64,000 bases of DNA from Hyalangium ruber (GTDB taxonomy: Bacteria; Myxococcota; Myxococcia; Myxococcales; Myxococcaceae). Of the stretch, positions 9,081 to 18,800 are shown one piece after another. A model generated the notes under the pieces. That model ran no database searches. It was not told where the DNA came from and saw nothing but the letters and a program-made list of their open reading frames with translations. The stretch spans positions 1 through 64,000 of the forward strand of contig NZ_JAXIVS010000007.1 of NCBI RefSeq assembly GCF_034259325.1, in the 5' to 3' direction. Position 1 is the stretch's first letter. Each line of letters begins with the position of its first letter. A program made the translations under genes and the position numbers.

Positions 9081-9863
9081 ATGGGGAACACTCTGAACCT
9101 GCCAGCGGTGACGGACGCGCGCGGCCGACCGCTGGACATCATCGAGCTGCAGGGCCTCACGGTGGACTGCATCATCGGCATCTACCACCGTGAGCGCGTG
9201 GCCCCTCAGCCGCTGCGGCTGGATGTAGCCCTGTTCCTGGACACCCGCGAGGCGGCGCTGGGCGGCCGGCTGGGGCGCACCGTCCACTATGGGCGGCTGG
9301 AGGGTGAGCTGCGCTTCCTCATGGAGGCCTGCCGCTTCGAGCTGCTGGAGTCCGCCGCCGAGGCGCTGTGCCGCTACGTGCTGGCGCCGCCCACCGAGGA
9401 CTCCCACCGTGCCTCCGTCCGCGCCGCCACCGTTCGCATCACCAAGCCCGAGGCGCTCTCCGCGCGGGCCATTCCCTCCCTCCAGGTCCACCGCGCCGCG
9501 GAGGAGATGCACTACGCCGGCGAGGACACGCCCTTCGGCCACGTGGACGTCATCCACGAGGGCCACGGCTATGGCATCTACCGCCTGCGCATCAAGCCGG
9601 GCGGCACCCTGCCCGCGCACGCACACCAGAAGCTGGAGGAGAGCGAGCTGGTGCTCGGCCCAGGACTGCTCTTGCAGGGGCAGCCCGTCGCGCGCGGCCA
9701 GTCCTTCCACTGGCCCCAAGGCGCCGCGCACCAATACGACAACCCCAGTCCCACCGAGCAGTCCGTGTTGCGCGTGGACCGGCCCCGCCTCGCCTCTTCC
9801 CACGAGGTGGAGGCACGGGAGCCCGCCTCACTCCAGAGCCGCTCCTACTACCCTCCGGAGTAG
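9081..9863 (+). CDS. folB: Dihydroneopterin aldolase fused to a cupin domain
   Basis: The 260-residue protein is a two-domain fusion. The N-terminal part (about 16-135) is a FolB-like dihydroneopterin aldolase/epimerase, which splits 7,8-dihydroneopterin in folate synthesis. It has C-I-I-G-I-Y-H-R-E-R near the first strand, TVHYGRL with the active Tyr, a Glu-containing helix (ELLESAAEAL) and the catalytic lysine in RITKPEAL. The C-terminal part (about 145-245) is a cupin barrel with GTLPAHAHQKLEE, a histidine/glutamate metal-site motif, and later HWPQGAAHQY. Normal FolB is about 120 residues, so the cupin is an addition. What the cupin does is unknown; it might bind a metal or a pterin. No other folate genes are adjacent. 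Confidence 0.8.
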   Translation: MGNTLNLPAVTDARGRPLDIIELQGLTVDCIIGIYHRERVAPQPLRLDVALFLDTREAALGGRLGRTVHYGRLEGELRFLMEACRFELLESAAEALCRYVLAPPTEDSHRASVRAATVRITKPEALSARAIPSLQVHRAAEEMHYAGEDTPFGHVDVIHEGHGYGIYRLRIKPGGTLPAHAHQKLEESELVLGPGLLLQGQPVARGQSFHWPQGAAHQYDNPSPTEQSVLRVDRPRLASSHEVEAREPASLQSRSYYPPE

Positions 9864-9873
9864 CCCGCGCGCG

Positions 9874-10788
9874 CTACCGCAGCAGCGCCAGGGCCCGTTG
9901 GAAGTCCTCGGGCAGCGGGGCCTCGACCCGCACGGGCTCTCCCGTCAAGGGGCTCGGCAGCGAGAGGCGCAGCGCATGCAACGCATGCCGCCCCAGCGCT
10001 TGCGCCGCCGGGTGCATGCGCGCCTCCACGGGGCCATAGATGGCATCCCCGAGCACCGGGTGGCCCGCCTCCGAGAGCTGCACGCGAATCTGGTGCGTGC
10101 GCCCCGTCTCCAGCTTCACCTCCAGCAGCGTCGCGCCCGCCAGCCGCTCGCGCACCTCGAAGGAGAGCGCCGCGCGCCGCGCCGAGCGCACCCGGGTGGT
10201 GAACTTCCGCGGATCCTTGGGGTCCCTGCCGTAGGGGCCCTCCAGCCGCCCCTGCTCGGGCGCCTCTCCCAGCACGAGCGTCCAGTAGCGCTTGTCCACA
10301 CGCTTCTCCTGGAAGGCCCGGTCCAGCGCCGCTACCGCCGCGTCCGTGCGCGCCAGCGCCAGACAGCCGCTCGTCTCCCGATCCAGCCGATGCACCACCC
10401 CGGGCCGGGCCACCCCCTCCACGTCGAAGGGAGGCCGCTGCGCCGCCAGTAACTCCACCACCGAGGCCTCGGCCCCCCCCGGCTCCACCACCAGCCCCGC
10501 CGGCTTGTTCACGATGAGCATCGACGCATCGTCGTGGAGCACCGGCAGGGCGGGCCCCTCCACCCGGGGGCTCGCGGCGGCTCGCGGCGGCGGGCGCTCC
10601 AGTTCGATCTCCTCGCCGCCCCAGAGCTTGCGCGTCGGCTGGCACTTCTTGCCGCGGATGCGCACGTGCCCCTGGGCGATCAGCGCGCGCGCACGCTCCA
10701 GCGAGAGGCCCGGCACGCTCTTGGAGAGGTGTTTGTCGAGCCGCTCTCCAGCGGCCTCCCGGGGGACTGTGAGTGTCTGCGGCGCCAT
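9874..10788 (-). CDS. RluA-family pseudouridine synthase
   Basis: The 304-residue enzyme has an N-terminal S4 RNA-binding domain (about 15-65, with ERLDKHLSK) and an RluA catalytic domain. The active-site motif is HRLDRETSGCL (catalytic Asp), followed by KRYWTLV and GRTHQIRVQL. It isomerises uridine to pseudouridine in 23S rRNA or tRNA; the exact target (RluC or RluD type) is not clear. ATG at 10788 begins the S4 domain properly; a longer in-frame reading to 10914 lies inside the neighbouring kinase gene. It follows the hybrid kinase by 22 bases and probably shares its transcript. Confidence 0.87.
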   Translation of the reverse strand: MAPQTLTVPREAAGERLDKHLSKSVPGLSLERARALIAQGHVRIRGKKCQPTRKLWGGEEIELERPPPRAAASPRVEGPALPVLHDDASMLIVNKPAGLVVEPGGAEASVVELLAAQRPPFDVEGVARPGVVHRLDRETSGCLALARTDAAVAALDRAFQEKRVDKRYWTLVLGEAPEQGRLEGPYGRDPKDPRKFTTRVRSARRAALSFEVRERLAGATLLEVKLETGRTHQIRVQLSEAGHPVLGDAIYGPVEARMHPAAQALGRHALHALRLSLPSPLTGEPVRVEAPLPEDFQRALALLR

Positions 10789-10810
10789 GGGTCGTCTCGC
10801 TCTCCCGCCT

Positions 10811-13210
10811 TCAGCGGTACAGCCGCTCCAGGAACGCCCGCAGGCTCTCACGCTCGAAGGGCTTGTGCAGGAAGTCGAGCGCGCGCGCCTCGATGAAGCT
10901 GCGAGCCTGCGCATCGAATACGCCGCCGGACATCAGCCCCGTACGCCGCGCCATCTCCGGCGCCACCCGCTCCAGTTCCTGGACGAACTGCACCCCGCTC
11001 ATGCCCTGCATCATCACGTCACACAGGATGGCGTCATAGCGCTCTCCCCGGGCGATGAGCCCGAGCGCCTCGCGCGCGTCCTGGAGGGTGTGGACCTCGT
11101 GTACCCCGCGCAGGAGCCGGCGCACCGAGGCCCCCACCGCCGGCTCATCGTCGATGAGGAGCACGCGCCGACGCGGCTCCTGCGTGGGCGGCGCCACGGG
11201 CGTCGGGGCGGGCTCCGGGGCCGCGGCCTTCTCCTGGTAGACCGGCAGCACCAGCCGGAAGGTGCTCCCCTTGCCCTGGGTGCTCTGGACCTCGATCCAG
11301 CCCCCCATGACCTGGATGAGGGTGTTGGAGATCGACAGCCCCAGGCCCGTGCCCTTCCCGATCGGCTTGGTGGTGAAGAAGGGATCGAAGATGCGCTTCT
11401 GGACCTCGGAGCTCATCCCCTGCCCGTTGTCCTCCACCTCGATGTGGACCCAGGCGCCCTTGTGGTGCGTCGCGATGCGCACGCTGTTCTGCTCGGACGG
11501 ACGATCGATAGGCAGGGCCTGCAGCGCGTTCACCAGCAGGTTGACGACGACCTGGCCCAGGCGCCCCTCGCTCCCATGGACCGCGGGCACCGGCTCGAGC
11601 GCGCGGGTGAGCAGGGCGCGGTGCTGGAACTCGTTGCGGACGATGCGCAGCGCGCCGTGGATGACGCGGTGGACATCCACCGCGCCCTGCTTCTCGTCAT
11701 CCGCGCGCGCGAAGAACTTCAGGTCCTGGACGATGCCGCGGACACGCCGGGTGCCCTCCAGCGATTCGAGGACGGCCTGTCGGAGCTCAGTCCGGGCCTC
11801 GTGTTCGAGCTCGTCCTGCGCCAGCTGCTCGGCGATGAAGGACAGGTTGGAGGAGATATAGGCCAGCGGGTTGTTGATCTCATGCGCCACCCCGGCCGCC
11901 AGCGCTCCCACCGAGGCCATCCGGTCCGCCAGCCGCAGCTGCATCTCCAGCCGCCGCGACTCGGTGACGTCGCGGATGACGGCCACGATGAACTGCTCGC
12001 CGCCCGCGCCCGTGAAGGCCGCCTTCGTCGTGATGAGGGTGCGCGAGCGCCCCGCGCTGTCCGTGAGCGTCTCCTCGTTCTCGTTCGGCTGCCCGGAGCG
12101 AAAGACCTCCTCGTCCTTCCGCCAGAAGATGCTGGCTTCGTGCTCGGGGACGAAGTCGTAGTCGGACTTGCCGATCAGCTGCTCCTCGGTGCGCGCCATG
12201 AACCGGGCGAACGCGGCGTTCATGGCGACAAAGCGGTGCTCGCGATCCTTGACGAAGACGGGATCCGGAACGGCGTTGATGATGTTCGACAGGAAGTCGC
12301 GCGTGTGCTCCAGCTCGGCCTGGGCCCGGCCGCGCGCCAGCTCCGCGCCCGCCCGCGTCCCCAGCGCCCCGAGCAGCGCATAGTCCATGATCCCCGCCTC
12401 GAAGGGCTCGCCGTGCGCGACCGCCATCACCCCGACGGCCTGCTGGTGGGAGTCCCTCAGCGCCACGCCCAGGTAGGCCCGGTAGCCCTGCTCCTGGAGG
12501 AGCGCGTCATCCGGGAAGCGCTCCACCAGCGCATCGGGAATGTGACAGCTTCCATGGGTGATGGCCTCCTGGTGCGGCGTGCCTCGCAGGGGCAACAGGC
12601 GGCTCTCCCGGAAGCCCCCGTCCGTCCAGAACGCGAGCAGTTGGAGGTGCTCCTTGTCCGGGGTGAGCGCCCCCACCAGCGCGCCGGTGACGCGGAACGC
12701 CGAGACGAGGTGCGCCACCAGGGCCCGGAAGAACTCGGGGCCGATGTCCGCCGAGGTGCTGGACAGCAGCGCGTAGAGCGCCTCCTGGGCGGTGACGCGC
12801 GGCTGCTCCAGCCGGACCAGCGCCGGGGCCTCCATGCCGTCCAGGTGCAACCGCCGGCTGAGGGCGATGAGCCGCACGCCCCAGTCCTCCCCGGGTGGGG
12901 AGATGCACTCATCCGCGCCCGCGCGCGCCAGCGCCTGCAGCTCGACGGGGCTCCGGCGCGTCAGCACCGTCAGGTGCGTGCGCCAGGAGAAGCGACGCGC
13001 GTGGACCCGTCGGCACAGCTCCACCATCTCCTTCAGCGCCCCTCCGTCATCTCCGAGGATGACCAGGCCCGGGGGCAGCCGCTCGGGAAGGTGCTCCAGG
13101 CCGGCCGCGCGGAGCACCTGGCAGCGGGGCTCCTGGCCGCCCTCCCCCTGCAGCCTGCGCTCCACCTCATCGCACAGGAGCAGGGGCACCTTCAGCAGAA
13201 TGACTTGCAC
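10811..13210 (-). CDS. Hybrid sensor histidine kinase (pseudo-receiver, GAF, PAS, kinase, receiver)
   Basis: The 799-residue protein has, in order, a receiver-like N-terminal domain that looks degenerate (about 1-125, LVILGDDGG), a GAF-like domain (about 135-300), a PAS domain (about 310-430), a dimerisation/phospho-acceptor helix GALAAGVAHEINNPLAY, an ATPase domain with NLLVNALQAL, DNGQGM and GTGLGLS (about 540-660), and a C-terminal receiver with LLIDDEPAV and phospho-acceptor Asp in ILCDVMMQGMSG. There are no membrane helices, so it is cytosolic. It starts 5 bases after the methyltransferase-like gene and ends 22 bases before the RluA gene, so the three form one transcription unit. Confidence 0.9.
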   Translation of the reverse strand: MQVILLKVPLLLCDEVERRLQGEGGQEPRCQVLRAAGLEHLPERLPPGLVILGDDGGALKEMVELCRRVHARRFSWRTHLTVLTRRSPVELQALARAGADECISPPGEDWGVRLIALSRRLHLDGMEAPALVRLEQPRVTAQEALYALLSSTSADIGPEFFRALVAHLVSAFRVTGALVGALTPDKEHLQLLAFWTDGGFRESRLLPLRGTPHQEAITHGSCHIPDALVERFPDDALLQEQGYRAYLGVALRDSHQQAVGVMAVAHGEPFEAGIMDYALLGALGTRAGAELARGRAQAELEHTRDFLSNIINAVPDPVFVKDREHRFVAMNAAFARFMARTEEQLIGKSDYDFVPEHEASIFWRKDEEVFRSGQPNENEETLTDSAGRSRTLITTKAAFTGAGGEQFIVAVIRDVTESRRLEMQLRLADRMASVGALAAGVAHEINNPLAYISSNLSFIAEQLAQDELEHEARTELRQAVLESLEGTRRVRGIVQDLKFFARADDEKQGAVDVHRVIHGALRIVRNEFQHRALLTRALEPVPAVHGSEGRLGQVVVNLLVNALQALPIDRPSEQNSVRIATHHKGAWVHIEVEDNGQGMSSEVQKRIFDPFFTTKPIGKGTGLGLSISNTLIQVMGGWIEVQSTQGKGSTFRLVLPVYQEKAAAPEPAPTPVAPPTQEPRRRVLLIDDEPAVGASVRRLLRGVHEVHTLQDAREALGLIARGERYDAILCDVMMQGMSGVQFVQELERVAPEMARRTGLMSGGVFDAQARSFIEARALDFLHKPFERESLRAFLERLYR

Positions 13211-13215
13211 CGTGC

Positions 13216-13668
13216 CTACCCTCCCGAGAACTCACCCAGGATGACCCGCGCCCGGCCCTCCATGGGCAGGGCCTGCTCCTCCACGGTGGTAAAGCCCCGC
13301 TCCCGCGCCAGCGCCGCGAGGTGCCGCATCCACGGATTGTAGGGCATGCTGTTGTCGGAGCAGCACGGAACCACCGCGAACGGCAACCGGTGTATCGCCG
13401 CGTATTCAATGATGATTCGCGTGGCGCCGTCCGGGTGCATGCCCACGAGCAGCTCCGCCTCACACGGCTCGTCCAGGGTGAATGCTCTCTCCGCGAAGCG
13501 GACGGGTAGGTGCTTGTGGCGTAAGTCGAAGGTGGTGACGGTGCGCCCCAGCTTCGTCAGCGCCTCGTTCAACCGCCCCTGGCCCCCGGCGATGTCGAAG
13601 ATGCGCGGTGCGGGGAAGCGCTCGACGAGGAAGCGGGCGAAGAGGTCGAAGCGGCGCTTGTCAGCCAT
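13216..13668 (-). CDS. Small methyltransferase-like protein
   Basis: The 150-residue protein has a Rossmann-type start RIFDIAGGQGRLNEAL, resembling the glycine-rich SAM-binding loop, then FDLRHK as the acidic second strand and LLVGMHPDGATRIIIEYA. It also has PCCSDN later. This looks like a compact class I methyltransferase fold, but it is shorter than usual and the substrate is unknown. It is the first gene of the operon with the hybrid kinase. Confidence 0.62.
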   Translation of the reverse strand: MADKRRFDLFARFLVERFPAPRIFDIAGGQGRLNEALTKLGRTVTTFDLRHKHLPVRFAERAFTLDEPCEAELLVGMHPDGATRIIIEYAAIHRLPFAVVPCCSDNSMPYNPWMRHLAALARERGFTTVEEQALPMEGRARVILGEFSGG

Positions 13669-13747
13669 GGGCCGTCTCTACCTCAAGTCTCGCCCGGGCG
13701 TCGCCGCGCGTCTTTCCGGCCACCCGGGCCAGCGCCCGCCCGCCGCC

Positions 13748-14278
13748 CTACCCCTCTGGAGGACCGGACAGCGCGCTCCAGATGGCCTCGGCGCCCGGAG
13801 CGTCCACCGTGCCGTGCAGGCTGGCCAGCACCCGGCCCTGCTCATCCAGGGCCAGCACGTAGGGCTGCCGGCTCGTCGCCAGTCCGAAGGTGTCCGCCAG
13901 CTTCCCGTTCTTGTCGAGCCAGGTGTCCGCCCAGAAGCGCCGGGGCACCTGCTCCTTCGCCCGGCCGCGCGCCATGCCGGTGCTCACGTAGAAGGGCAGG
14001 CTCAGGGAGATGATGGAGGCGCGGTGGACCTCCTCGGGGAGGCGGGCGGCCGCGCCGTCGAACCAGCGCCGCATCTCGTCTCCGGCGTGCTGCTCGGTCA
14101 TCACCACGAGCAGCGTGCGCTGGCCCCTCCACTCGCTGCTCACGTGGGGCGTGTCGAGCAGGTCCTTCGCCGTGAAGGAGGGCACGCTCTCCCCCGGCCC
14201 CGGCAGCGCCCCCACCCGTCCCGGCAGGAGGAGGGCCGCCCCCATCCCCAGCACCACGAGAAGCCGAAGCATCGCCAT
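13748..14278 (-). CDS. Exported thioredoxin-fold protein without CXXC
   Basis: The 176-residue protein has a signal peptide (about 1-25, ending GALP) and a peroxiredoxin/thioredoxin-like start PGPGESVPSFTAKDLL. RTLLVVMTEQHAGDE stands where an active CXXC would be, and RQPYVLALDEQGRVLASLHG matches the cis-Pro/last-strand region. No cysteine occurs in the mature part, so it is not a redox enzyme in the usual sense. It may be a binding or assembly protein in the periplasm. Downstream of it by 79 bases lies the methyltransferase-like gene. Confidence 0.6.
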   Translation of the reverse strand: MAMLRLLVVLGMGAALLLPGRVGALPGPGESVPSFTAKDLLDTPHVSSEWRGQRTLLVVMTEQHAGDEMRRWFDGAAARLPEEVHRASIISLSLPFYVSTGMARGRAKEQVPRRFWADTWLDKNGKLADTFGLATSRQPYVLALDEQGRVLASLHGTVDAPGAEAIWSALSGPPEG

Positions 14279-14312
14279 GGCCCACCTCCTGTCCCTCTAG
14301 AGATGTGTACGG

Positions 14313-14344
14313 CCCCGCGCCCGCTCCAGCACGGGCGCGCGGGG
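14313..14344 (-). terminator. Hairpin after hemN
   Basis: CCCCGCGCCCG (14313-14323) pairs with CGGGCGCGCGGGG (14332-14344) with a two-base bulge, just past the hemN stop. There is no T-run, so it is only a candidate terminator. Confidence 0.4.
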
Positions 14345-14368
14345 AGGTGGCGCCCTGCCCGCCTGCCC

Positions 14369-15739
14369 CTACACCGTCCGGGAGAAATGCGGTGACGCGC
14401 TCCAGTGAAGGTAGGCATCGAAGACCATGGCCACGTTGCGCACGAAGAGCCGCCCCAGGGGCGTGAGCTCCAGTTGCGTGCCGGTGCGCACCAGCAGCCC
14501 GTCGTCCTCGAAGGCGCGCAGTTGCGCCAGCTCCTGCGCGAAGTAGCCCGCACCCTCCGGCCCCAGGTCCACCCAGAAGTTGCACATGAGCTGGGAGATG
14601 ACCGAGCGCCGACGTTGGTCATCCTCGGACAGGCGCAGGCCGCGCACGGTGGCGAACCGGCCCTGCTTGATGTGGGCGGCGTAGCGCGGCAGCTCGCGGA
14701 CGTTCTGGAAGTAGGCTCCCGCCACGTCGCTGATGCCGGTGCTGCCCACCGCCACCACGTCCGTGGCGGCCTTCACCGTGTAGCCCTGGAAGTTGCGCCC
14801 CAGCGTGCGCCGCTCCTGAGCCCGTGCCAGCTCGTCCTCCGGCACCGCGAAGTGGTCCATGCCGATGGGCCGGTAGCCCGCCTCCAGGAAGGTGGCGTAG
14901 GCCGCGCGGAACAGCTCCAGCTTCTCGCGCGGATCCGGTAGGGCCTGCGCCGGCAGCCGCTTCTGGTGCTTGAGCACCTGGGGCATGTACGCGAACGAGT
15001 ACACCGCCAGCCGATCCGGCCGCATCTCCCGCACCTGCGCCAGCGTTCGCGCCCAGCCCTCGGGCTCCTGGTACGGCAGCCCGTAGATGAGATCGAAGTT
15101 CACCCCGGAGAAGCCCAGCGCCCGCGCGTGCTCCAGGAGGGCCCGCGTCTGCTCGGGCGTCTGGAGGCGGTTGGTCACCTCCTGGACCCGGGGGTCGAAG
15201 TCCTGCAGGCCCATGGAGAGCCGGTTGAAGCCGAGCCGCCGCAGCAGCGTGAGCTGCTCGGGAGTCGTCACCGCGGGGTGGACCTCGATGGCGAGCTCCG
15301 CGTCCGGCAGCGGGGTGAAGTGCCGGGTGAGTTCGCTCCACAGGCGCTCGAGCTGCGCCTCCGAGAGGAACGTGGGCGTCCCTCCGCCCCAGTGAACCTG
15401 CGCCAGGGCGCGCCGCTCGCCGAGCCGCTCCGCCAACAGCTCCAGCTCCAGGGACAGGTGGTCGAGGTAGCGATCCGCCGCGCACTGTTCCCGGCCGACG
15501 ACGACGTTGCACCCGCAGTACCAGCAGAGGCTGCGGCAAAACGGGAGGTGGACGTAGAGGGAGAGCGGGGTCTCCTCCCCCGCCGTGCTGGCGACCGCGA
15601 GCCGCTCGGCGAACTCCTCCGCGCCCAGGTCGTGCCGCCACTCGGGGACGGTGGGATAGCTCGTGTAGCGCGGCCCCGGAACGTTGTACCGACGCATCAA
15701 CGCTTCAGAGGGAGTCGGGACTTCGTGGGAAGCAAGCAT
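14369..15739 (-). CDS. hemN: Oxygen-independent coproporphyrinogen III oxidase (HemN)
   Basis: The 456-residue radical-SAM enzyme converts coproporphyrinogen III to protoporphyrinogen IX in haem synthesis without oxygen. The [4Fe-4S] motif C-R-S-L-C-W-Y-C-G-C (CxxxCxxC, fourth Cys also conserved in HemN) sits near residue 65. RYNVPGPRYTSYPTVPEW at the start is a HemN hallmark, and HWGGGTPTFL and the C-terminal HemN domain (DHFAVPEDELA, NFQGYTV) follow. Length fits E. coli-type HemN. ATG at 15739 was chosen because it starts just before the family's conserved region; the frame stays open to 15826 without similarity. Confidence 0.93.
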   Translation of the reverse strand: MLASHEVPTPSEALMRRYNVPGPRYTSYPTVPEWRHDLGAEEFAERLAVASTAGEETPLSLYVHLPFCRSLCWYCGCNVVVGREQCAADRYLDHLSLELELLAERLGERRALAQVHWGGGTPTFLSEAQLERLWSELTRHFTPLPDAELAIEVHPAVTTPEQLTLLRRLGFNRLSMGLQDFDPRVQEVTNRLQTPEQTRALLEHARALGFSGVNFDLIYGLPYQEPEGWARTLAQVREMRPDRLAVYSFAYMPQVLKHQKRLPAQALPDPREKLELFRAAYATFLEAGYRPIGMDHFAVPEDELARAQERRTLGRNFQGYTVKAATDVVAVGSTGISDVAGAYFQNVRELPRYAAHIKQGRFATVRGLRLSEDDQRRRSVISQLMCNFWVDLGPEGAGYFAQELAQLRAFEDDGLLVRTGTQLELTPLGRLFVRNVAMVFDAYLHWSASPHFSRTV

Positions 15740-15790
15740 GCTCCCTGCCGACTCCAAGGTTCGTGCCAGGGCCACGCCCCCGGCCTGGGA

Positions 15791-15835
15791 GCGCAACGCC
15801 CGCGCGGGGTTTGCGCCCGCGCGCAAGCGTTGCGC
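15791..15835 (-). terminator. Strong nested inverted repeat after the Ig-repeat gene
   Basis: GCGCAACGC (15791-15799) pairs with GCGTTGCGC (15827-15835), and inside it CGCGCGGG (15801-15808) pairs with CCCGCGCG (15816-15823). This very stable hairpin lies 19 bases past the stop of the giant surface-protein gene and 52 bases before hemN. It lacks a T-run, so it may be a terminator, an mRNA stabiliser or both. Confidence 0.5.
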
Positions 15836-15853
15836 GTTCCAGGGGCTCCGGGA

Positions 15854-18800
15854 CTACTCCCGACGCCTCCGGGCCAGCAGCGCCGAGAGCACCGCCAGGC
15901 CCACCATCGCCAGGGACGAGGGCGTGCTGCCGGTGGTCGTGCAGCCCACACCGCCGCCGATGATCGCTCGATCCACGGGGGGAGGCAGGACGTTCCAGGC
16001 GGCGGTGGCGGGGGTCGCATCCACGTTGCCCGCCCGGTCCTTGGCGCGCACCTGGAGGGTGTGCTCGCCCAGGGCGAGATCCTCGAAGGTGACGGGGTCC
16101 GCGCAGGCGGTGAAGGTGGCGCCATCGAGGCTGCACTCGTACGTCACCTCGGCCTCGGTGGAGCTGAAGTCGAACCGGGCGTCCGGTTCCACGGTGTCAC
16201 CCGAGGGACCCGTGACGATGGTCGTGTCCGGTGCCGCCGTATCGATGATGAAGGCCACGCTCTGGGAAGGAGCGCTGGTGTTACCCGCGGCATCCGTAGC
16301 GGTGGCGACGAGGGTGTAGGGGCCATCCGCGAGCGGCGTGGTGGGCGTGAACGTCCAGTTGCCCGCCGCGTCCACCGTCACCGGGCCCACCTCGGTGCCA
16401 TTGAGGGTCAACGTCACCGTGCTGCCGGGCTCGGTGGTGCCGGCGATCGCAGGCGTGTTGTCGCTCGTCACCGTGCCCCCGACGGGCTGGGTCACCACCG
16501 GCGCGGCCGGCGCCACGGTGTCGACGGTGAAGCGATTGACGTTGGAGCTCGGGCTGACGTTGCCTCCGGCGTTGGTGGCCACGGCGCTGACCTCGTGCGC
16601 GCCATCCGCGAGCGGGGTGGCGAGCGCGAACGTCCAGTTGCCCGAGGCATCCGACTGCGTGATGCCCAGCGCGGCGCCATCCAGGAACACCGTCACCGTG
16701 AGGTTGGGCTCGGACGTGCCGGTGATGACGGGCGTGTTGTTGTTGGTCAGTGAGTCGTTCGCCGGCGTGAGCACCACCGGCGCCGCGGGAATCGTCGCGT
16801 CCACGATGAAGGTGTTGGTCGCGGAGTCAGGGCCGGTGTTGCCCACCGCATCCCTGGCGTGCGCCCGCACCGTGTGCGTGCCATTCGCGAGCCCCGTGGT
16901 GGGCGTGAAGCTCCAGGTGCCCGCCGCACTCGCCGGCGTCGTCCCCACCTCCACCCCGTCCACGATGAGGGTGACGGTGCTGTTCGGCTCCGCCGTGCCG
17001 CTGTAGGTCGGCGTGTTGTCGCCGATCGTCTCCCCATCGGCCGGCGTGAGCACCACCGGTGCGGCTGGGGCCGTCGTGTCCACGGTGAACGTGTGGGTGG
17101 CCGAGTCCGCGCTGGTGTTGCCCACCGCATCCGCCGCCCGCGCCAGGACCGAGTGCGGACCGTCCGCCAGGGGCGTGGTGGGCGTGAAGCTCCAAGTGCC
17201 ACCGGTCGCCACCACCGTGGTCAACACGTTGCCATCCACCACGATGGTGACCGTGCTGCCCGCCTCTGCCGTGCCGCTGTAGGTCGGCGTGTTGTCGCTG
17301 ATCGTCACCCCATCGGCCGGCGTGAGCACCGCCGGTGCCGCCGGAGCCGTGGTGTCCACGGTGAAGCCGTTGGTGGCCGAGTCCGGACCCGTGTTGCCCA
17401 GCGCATCCGTGGCCCGCGCCAGCACCGTGTGCGGACCATCGGCCAGCGCCGCCGTGGGCGTGAAGCTCCAGGTGCCGTCGGTCGCCACCACCGTGGTCAG
17501 TACGCTGCCGTCCACGACGAGGGTGACCGTGCTGCCCACCTCCGCCGTGCCGCTGTAGGTCGGCGTGTTGTCGCTGATCGTCACCCCGTTGGCCGGCGTG
17601 AGCACCACCGGCGCCGCAGGAGCCAGCGTGTCCACGGTGAATCCGTTGGTGGCCGAGTCCAGGCTGGTGTTGCCCACCGCATCGGCCGCCCGGGCCCGGA
17701 CCGTATGCGGGCCATCGGCCAGCGCCACGGTCGGCGTGAAGCTCCAGGTACCGTCGGTCGCCGTCACCGTGGTCACCGCCGTCCCATCCACATAGATGGT
17801 GACGAGGCTGCCCAGCTCCGCCGTGCCGCTGTAGGTCGGCGTGTTGTCGCTGGTCGTCGTCCCATCGGCCGGCGTGAGCACCACCGGCGCGGCTGGGGCC
17901 GTCGTGTCCACGGTGAACGTGTGGGTGGCCGAGTCCGCGCTGATGTTGCCCACCGCGTCCGTGGCCTGTGCCAGCACCGTGTGCGGGCCGTCCGCCAGAG
18001 GCGTGGTGGGCGTGAAGCTCCAGGTGCCGTCGGTCGCCACCACCGTGGTCAGCACGCTGCCGTCCACGACGAGGGTGACCGTGCTGCCTGCCTCCGCCGT
18101 CCCGCTGTAGGTCGGCGTGTTGTCGCTGATCGTCACCCCGTTGGCCGGCGTCAGCACCACCGGTGCCGCCGGAGCCGTGGTGTCCACGGTGAAGCCGTTG
18201 GTGGCCGAGTCCGGACCCGTGTTGCCCAGCGCATCCGTGGCCCGCGCCAGCACCGTGTGCGGCCCGTCGGCCAGGGGCGTGGTAGGCGTGAAGCTCCAGG
18301 TGCCATCGGTCGCCACCACCGTGGTCAGCACGCTGCCGTCCACGACGAGGGTGACCGTGCTGCCTGCCTCCGCCGTCCCGCTGTAGGTCGGCGTGTTGTC
18401 GCTGATCGTCACCCCGTTGGCCGGCGTCAACACCACCGGCGCCGCAGGGGCCAGCGTGTCCACGATGAAGTTGTTGGTCGCGGAATCCACGCTGGTGTTG
18501 CCCACCGCGTCCTCCGCTCTCGCCCGGACCGCATGGGGACCATCGGCCAGCGCCACGGTCGGCGTGAAGCTCCAGGTGCCATCGGCCGCCACCACCGTGG
18601 TCACCGCCGTTCCATCCACGTAGATGGTGACGAGGCTGCCCAGCTCCGCCGTGCCGCTGTAGGTCGGCGTGTTGTCGCTGATCGTCACCCCGTTGGCCGG
18701 CGTCAGCACCACCGGCGCCGCAGGCGGTGTGGTGTCCACGGTGAACGTGTTGGTGTTGGAGTCCGGGCCGGTGTTGCCCAGCGTATCCGTGGCCCGCGCC

